The notes under the pieces were generated by a model, which searched no databases, was not told the origin of the DNA, and worked only from the letters and a program-made list of their open reading frames with translations. A stretch of DNA of 64,000 nt. Origin: Adlercreutzia agrestimuris (GTDB lineage Bacteria > Actinomycetota > Coriobacteriia > Coriobacteriales > Eggerthellaceae). Below are positions 60,493 through 64,000 of the stretch, piece after piece. A program made the translations under genes and the position numbers. Within the stretch, counting starts at the first letter, position 1. Every line of letters begins with the position of its first letter. The stretch spans positions 496,001-560,000 of the forward strand of contig NZ_CALPCX010000002.1 of NCBI RefSeq assembly GCF_943193125.1, in the 5' to 3' direction.

Positions 60493-61953
60493 ATGAATAA
60501 AACATCACCGAATCTATCATCTGATCAAGCAGTATTTGATTTTGAGCAGGAAGCACACCAGGATCGTGTGGTTTCATTTCGCTTTTTTGGAATGGGACTG
60601 TTTATTGCATGGTTGTGCTGCACGCATGTTTCGTTGATATTCCCGGGTCAAGGATATGATTTAGGCGCACGAAATGCGTTTGATATAGGCATGCGCATAG
60701 GAGATATCACAACGTTTCTTGTCCTTGCTTTGTGCGCTCGAAGAGTAGGGGTGCTCTCATCGCATCCAGGCGCGTGTTTTTCACTCGTAGCTCTTTGTAG
60801 TCTTGGTACGGCTCTCTGCGGTTTATATGCGTTGCCATCAGCAAACCTGGTATTTGTTTATGTTGTCTCAATCCCCACGGCTATTGGTGGTGCCCTTCTT
60901 TTTTGCCTGTGGGGGCAAGTCTATAGTCGTATGGGGATGACGCAAGCTATCATTGATGGCGCGCTTTCTTGCATTGTTGCTTTTGTGGTTTCATGTTTGG
61001 TTTCGTTTATGAAAGAGCCGTTTGCGGTGCTCATGACGGCGCTTTTGCCATTCGTGTCTATAGTGTGCGTTGCCCTTTGTTTGCGCGTGCTTCCCGATGA
61101 AAAGCCTGCGGATAAAACCCAACGCTATCCTATGCCTTGGAAGCTGTTAGGCATTATGACGATTGGCAGTTTTATCATGGGCACGTCATCGTTGTTTTTA
61201 AACAACGCAGAATACATGGGTTCAATTCATCGAATATTAGCCACGGGCGCTTTTGGCGTTGTAGTGCTTGGGATGGCATATTTACATCGCGAAAAACTTG
61301 ATGCACGTGCACTTGCTCTGGTCGCATTGGGTCTAGCGCTTTTTTCGCTGTTAATTATTCCGTTTGCAACAGGTGATCTTGGAACTATTGTTTCGTTTAC
61401 CGAGAAGTTCGCCTTTGTATTCTTTACCTTTTTTGTCCTTATGGTTGTTGTGGGCATTGTGCACCGCTACGACGTTCCGAGTCTTCGTTTGTTTGCGGTG
61501 ACGCGTTTTTGCACCGAAGGACCGCTTTTGTTAGGCCTTTTGTTTTGTCGCCTGATGCAACAGCTTGATCTGCTGGATAATTCGGTGGTTCGCATTGCAC
61601 TTGCGCTTGCAGGGCTGGTACTGGTGTTGGTTTGTGTGCTGATTTGGAAAAGCGAGCGATTTGTTAATGCTGATTGGGGTGCTCAGGGTGTTGGTATTGT
61701 AAGTAAGCAGCATGTACCCGGACCGCATGAGATATTTATGGCTCGTTGTGATGCATTGGCTGAGCGTTATAATCTTACCAAGCGTGAAATTGAGCTTCTT
61801 GCATTAACCCTTGAGGGAAAGACTCGTACACAAATTGAGCAAGAGCTTTATTTATCAGGTAATACGGTCAAAACGCATCTTCGCCATGCCTATGGAAAGC
61901 TTGGGGTTCACTCTAAAGCTGAAGTGGCTGAAATCTTTGAGACAGTCGCGTAA
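60493..61953 (+). CDS. LuxR-type regulator with multi-pass membrane domain
   Basis: A 486-residue protein with about 12 membrane helices (about 35-395) and a C-terminal LuxR domain (NLTKREIELLALTLEGKTRT and NTVKTHLRHAYGKLGVHSKA). It has the same plan as the regulator at 47277, though the two differ clearly in sequence. It follows the second flavoprotein/cytochrome unit and may control it in response to the reducible substrate. ATG 60493 is four bases past GGGAGAG; GTG 60490 is too close. The amidohydrolase gene follows after 53 bases. Confidence 0.91.
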   Translation: MNKTSPNLSSDQAVFDFEQEAHQDRVVSFRFFGMGLFIAWLCCTHVSLIFPGQGYDLGARNAFDIGMRIGDITTFLVLALCARRVGVLSSHPGACFSLVALCSLGTALCGLYALPSANLVFVYVVSIPTAIGGALLFCLWGQVYSRMGMTQAIIDGALSCIVAFVVSCLVSFMKEPFAVLMTALLPFVSIVCVALCLRVLPDEKPADKTQRYPMPWKLLGIMTIGSFIMGTSSLFLNNAEYMGSIHRILATGAFGVVVLGMAYLHREKLDARALALVALGLALFSLLIIPFATGDLGTIVSFTEKFAFVFFTFFVLMVVVGIVHRYDVPSLRLFAVTRFCTEGPLLLGLLFCRLMQQLDLLDNSVVRIALALAGLVLVLVCVLIWKSERFVNADWGAQGVGIVSKQHVPGPHEIFMARCDALAERYNLTKREIELLALTLEGKTRTQIEQELYLSGNTVKTHLRHAYGKLGVHSKAEVAEIFETVA

Positions 61954-62006
61954 GACAAACACTCAACGTGATACCATGCTCCTTTGACGACGAGCAAAGG
62001 ATCAAC

Positions 62007-63575
62007 ATGAAAGTATATGAAGGCACTATTCTTACGGTGGATGCACATGATAGCGTTGCGCGTTTTCTTGTCGAAGATAGCGGAACTATCGTATTTGTTG
62101 GCAATGAACTCCCGGAATCGTATTCGCATATTGAGCGCGAGGTACTTAATGATGGCGCGCTGTGTCCTGCTTTTGTTGATACCCATGAGCACTTGGCATC
62201 GTTTGCAACATTTAATGCAGGACTTAATGTTATGCAAGCGCGATCTAATGCTGAGATTATGCAGATGGTCACCGAATTCGCTCAAAAGAGTACCGCTAAA
62301 ACTCTCGTAGCCTTCGGCGCTTCGCCTTATTCGGTGATAGAGGGCAAGCTACTCTCGCGCGAAGAATTGGATATGGCTTGTCCCGATAAGCCCATTTTTA
62401 TGGTCAAATACGACGGTCGTGCCTGCGTGGTTAATACCAAGCTTTTAGAACTTATCCAGGATAAGGTCTCTGGTCTGCGTGGATATCATCCAGAAAGCGG
62501 AGAGATGAACCAAGAGGCATTTTTTGCGGTAAGCGATTACATTACGGGAAGTTTATCTATTCCTGAGCTTATTAGAAACATCCAGCATGCAATGGATTAT
62601 TTGGCAGCGCGCGGTATTGGTATGGTACATACCGTAAGTGGTGTTGGTTTTGCGGGGAATTTAGATATTAACCTTGAGCAATGGATTGGGAAAAGTGCGC
62701 AAAACGGTTTCCAGGTGCGTGTATTTCCGCAGTCAATGGATATTTCAGTGGCAACGAAGCGCAACTTACCGCGCATTGGCGGGTGCTTTGCTTGCGCACT
62801 GGATGGATGTTTTGGCAGTCATGATGCTGCATTGCTTGAACCATACAGCGACAGTTGTGGCGGGCAAGGTGTTTTGTATTATTCAGATGAGCAAGTAATT
62901 GAATTTTGTAAAGCCGCCAATAGGGCTGGTCTCCAAATTGAAATGCATGCTATAGGCGATGCCGCATTTGAGCAGGCTGCCCGTGCGCTTAAGGCGGCAT
63001 TAGATGATTATCCTCAAAATGATCATCGTCATGGAATCATACACGCTTGCTTACCTACTGATGAAGCATTGGAGATTTGCGCTCGTTATCATATTCATTT
63101 TCCCATGCAAACCAGCTTTATAGATTGGCCACAAGAACCTGATGAGTATCTTGTTTCAGTACTTGGTGATACGCGCGCTCAAAAACTAAATCCACTGCGT
63201 CGCTACTGTGATGCTGGAATTGTTTTATCGGCAGGCTCTGATGCACCTTGCACTGATCCTGATCCGCTGTTGTGGATGCATCGAGCGTGTAACCACACCA
63301 ACGAGCAAGAGCGTTTAAGCATTCAAGAAGCTTTACGTATGTGTACCTATAATGGCGCTTGGACCTGTTTTGACGAAAAAGAACGTGGCTCTCTTGAAGT
63401 GGGAAAGATTGCAGACATGGTTGTGCTTTCGCGTAATCCCTATGCTGTTAATCCCAGCAATTTACAAGATATTAGTGTGGAACGCTTATATTTGGCAGGC
63501 AAACCTTATGAGGCTCAACGTCAAGGGTTTGTTTCGGCAGTAGTTAAAGGCATGTTTTCACAAGCAAAAATATAA
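62007..63575 (+). CDS. YtcJ-like amidohydrolase
   Basis: A 522-residue metal-dependent hydrolase. The N-terminal strand region GTILTVDAHDSVARF is followed by the metal motif FVDTHEHLASF, the carboxylated-lysine region, IEMHAIGDAAFEQA, HGIIHACLPTDE and LSAGSDAPCTDPDPLLWMH, all typical of the YtcJ group in the amidohydrolase superfamily. The substrate is probably an N-acyl or aryl amide, but cannot be told. No signal peptide. ATG 62007 follows AAAGGA; the upstream frame to 61968 lacks a ribosome site. It may belong to the LuxR transcript and process a substrate linked to the reductase locus. Confidence 0.88.
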   Translation: MKVYEGTILTVDAHDSVARFLVEDSGTIVFVGNELPESYSHIEREVLNDGALCPAFVDTHEHLASFATFNAGLNVMQARSNAEIMQMVTEFAQKSTAKTLVAFGASPYSVIEGKLLSREELDMACPDKPIFMVKYDGRACVVNTKLLELIQDKVSGLRGYHPESGEMNQEAFFAVSDYITGSLSIPELIRNIQHAMDYLAARGIGMVHTVSGVGFAGNLDINLEQWIGKSAQNGFQVRVFPQSMDISVATKRNLPRIGGCFACALDGCFGSHDAALLEPYSDSCGGQGVLYYSDEQVIEFCKAANRAGLQIEMHAIGDAAFEQAARALKAALDDYPQNDHRHGIIHACLPTDEALEICARYHIHFPMQTSFIDWPQEPDEYLVSVLGDTRAQKLNPLRRYCDAGIVLSAGSDAPCTDPDPLLWMHRACNHTNEQERLSIQEALRMCTYNGAWTCFDEKERGSLEVGKIADMVVLSRNPYAVNPSNLQDISVERLYLAGKPYEAQRQGFVSAVVKGMFSQAKI

Positions 63576-63593
63576 CCTCATATATGCATAAAG

Positions 63594-63621
63594 ACGCATG
63601 ATTTGTGCACTGTACATGCGT
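63594..63621 (+). terminator. Weak hairpin after the amidohydrolase gene
   Basis: ACGCATG (63594-63600) pairs with CATGCGT (63615-63621), followed by TGCTTTC rather than a clean T-run; possible terminator. Confidence 0.35.
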
Positions 63622-63759
63622 TGCTTTCGTGTCCACAAAAGCTAAGTAAGCCGTTAGTTTAGAGGGCTATGTTATTATTTTTAGTTGGCAAATTGCTAAA
63701 ACATTCGCATTAAAGTGGATCATTTGAGAGATATATCGTTACGTAAAAGGAGTCATATA

Positions 63760-64000
63760 TTGGACACCCGCAATAATGCACGCCATACTACGAGGAATGA
63801 ACAGCCCTCATATTATGCACGTGATCAGTATGTTGGGGGAGGCAGACATGCGCACGTGCAGAATGGATACCCGGTACAAGGATATCCAACGCAAGGAGCA
63901 CCCGATTCAACGCAGCGAGCGCAAAGGTATCGAGGCGCCTCGCAAGCACAAAATCTTGGTGCTCATGCTCGTCCAACTGCACAAGAGCTCTATCCTAACT
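63760..64000 (+). CDS. Unidentified gene, 5' end only (Gln/Tyr/Gly-rich)
   Basis: An open frame of 80 codons runs off the right edge. The start is TTG 63760, seven bases after AAAAGGAG. The visible part is polar, low in hydrophobic residues and rich in Gln, Arg, Tyr, Gly and Ala (for example NGYPVQGYPTQGAPD), so it is probably a disordered N-terminal region in front of a membrane or folded domain outside the window. I do not recognise it. A minus-strand frame over the same place has no ribosome site. Confidence 0.6.
   Translation, partial: MDTRNNARHTTRNEQPSYYARDQYVGGGRHAHVQNGYPVQGYPTQGAPDSTQRAQRYRGASQAQNLGAHARPTAQELYPN

Overview
The window looks like a chromosomal segment of an anaerobic actinobacterium of the class Coriobacteriia, family Eggerthellaceae. 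Base composition is close to 50% GC by eye, low for that family and compatible with a small-genome member such as Cryptobacterium; this identification is an inference from gene content and was not checked against a database. Supporting traits are two Tat-exported flavoproteins each paired with a small tetraheme cytochrome lipoprotein, LuxR regulators with a polytopic membrane domain, a mreBCD-pbp2-rodA cluster, a DUF697 protein, the TIGR03960/TIGR03936 radical SAM pair, and two different [NiFe] hydrogenases. No CRISPR array, prophage, insertion sequence or rRNA operon is visible.

Layout. 1-0.7 kb: start of a family 2 glycosyltransferase diverging from a GtrA-like flippase. 0.7-5 kb: tRNA-Arg(CCG), an RNA m5U methyltransferase, cyclophilin, a TPR membrane protein and ndk. 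5-9 kb: a soluble four-subunit [NiFe] hydrogenase in the sulfhydrogenase order beta-gamma-delta-alpha, whose large subunit ends exactly at the final Ni-site histidine. 9.2-16.5 kb: the rod-shape/elongation cluster mreB-mreC-mreD-pbp2-rodA plus a DUF697 protein. 16.5-19 kb: the radical SAM pair, followed by an elaborate repeat at 19191-19300. 19.5-21.4 kb: minus-strand accessory genes (XRE/zinc-ribbon regulator, cysteine-rich protein, ATP-grasp protein), then tRNA-Asp. 21.9-26 kb: a heterodimeric ABC exporter with one degenerate ATP site. 26-31.4 kb: HAD phosphatase, a probable AAA+ pseudo-ATPase with an IscR-like Rrf2 regulator and a MutY-like glycosylase, mntP, pheA. 31.7-36.5 kb: membrane-bound uptake hydrogenase hyaABC with its protease. 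36.4-43.6 kb: DUF488, aldo/keto reductase with Fe-S tail, nth, mfd, membrane dipeptidase. 43.6-47.3 kb: MarR-MATE pair with a near-perfect operator palindrome, thioesterase, PAP2, DUF1648. 47.3-51.4 kb and 58-62 kb: the two flavoprotein/cytochrome loci, each beside a membrane LuxR regulator. 51.4-54.5 kb: argG-argH preceded by an arginine-rich leader peptide that fits an attenuation system. 54.9-57.8 kb: a large hybrid histidine kinase. 62-64 kb: a YtcJ-like amidohydrolase and the start of an unidentified gene.

How the genes fit together. The organism appears to respire anaerobically: the membrane hydrogenase can put electrons from H2 into quinones, and the extracytoplasmic heme/flavin pairs would pass electrons to small organic acceptors, probably not fumarate, since the usual catalytic histidines are absent from both flavoproteins. 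The soluble hydrogenase would balance NAD(P)H against H2 in the cytoplasm. Both LuxR regulators sit next to these reductases and probably control them. The most unusual points are the arginine leader peptide (54387-54512), the hydrogenase without a C-terminal propeptide, the ATPase-like partner of the Rrf2 regulator that has lost its P-loop, and the nested direct/inverted repeat at 19.2 kb.
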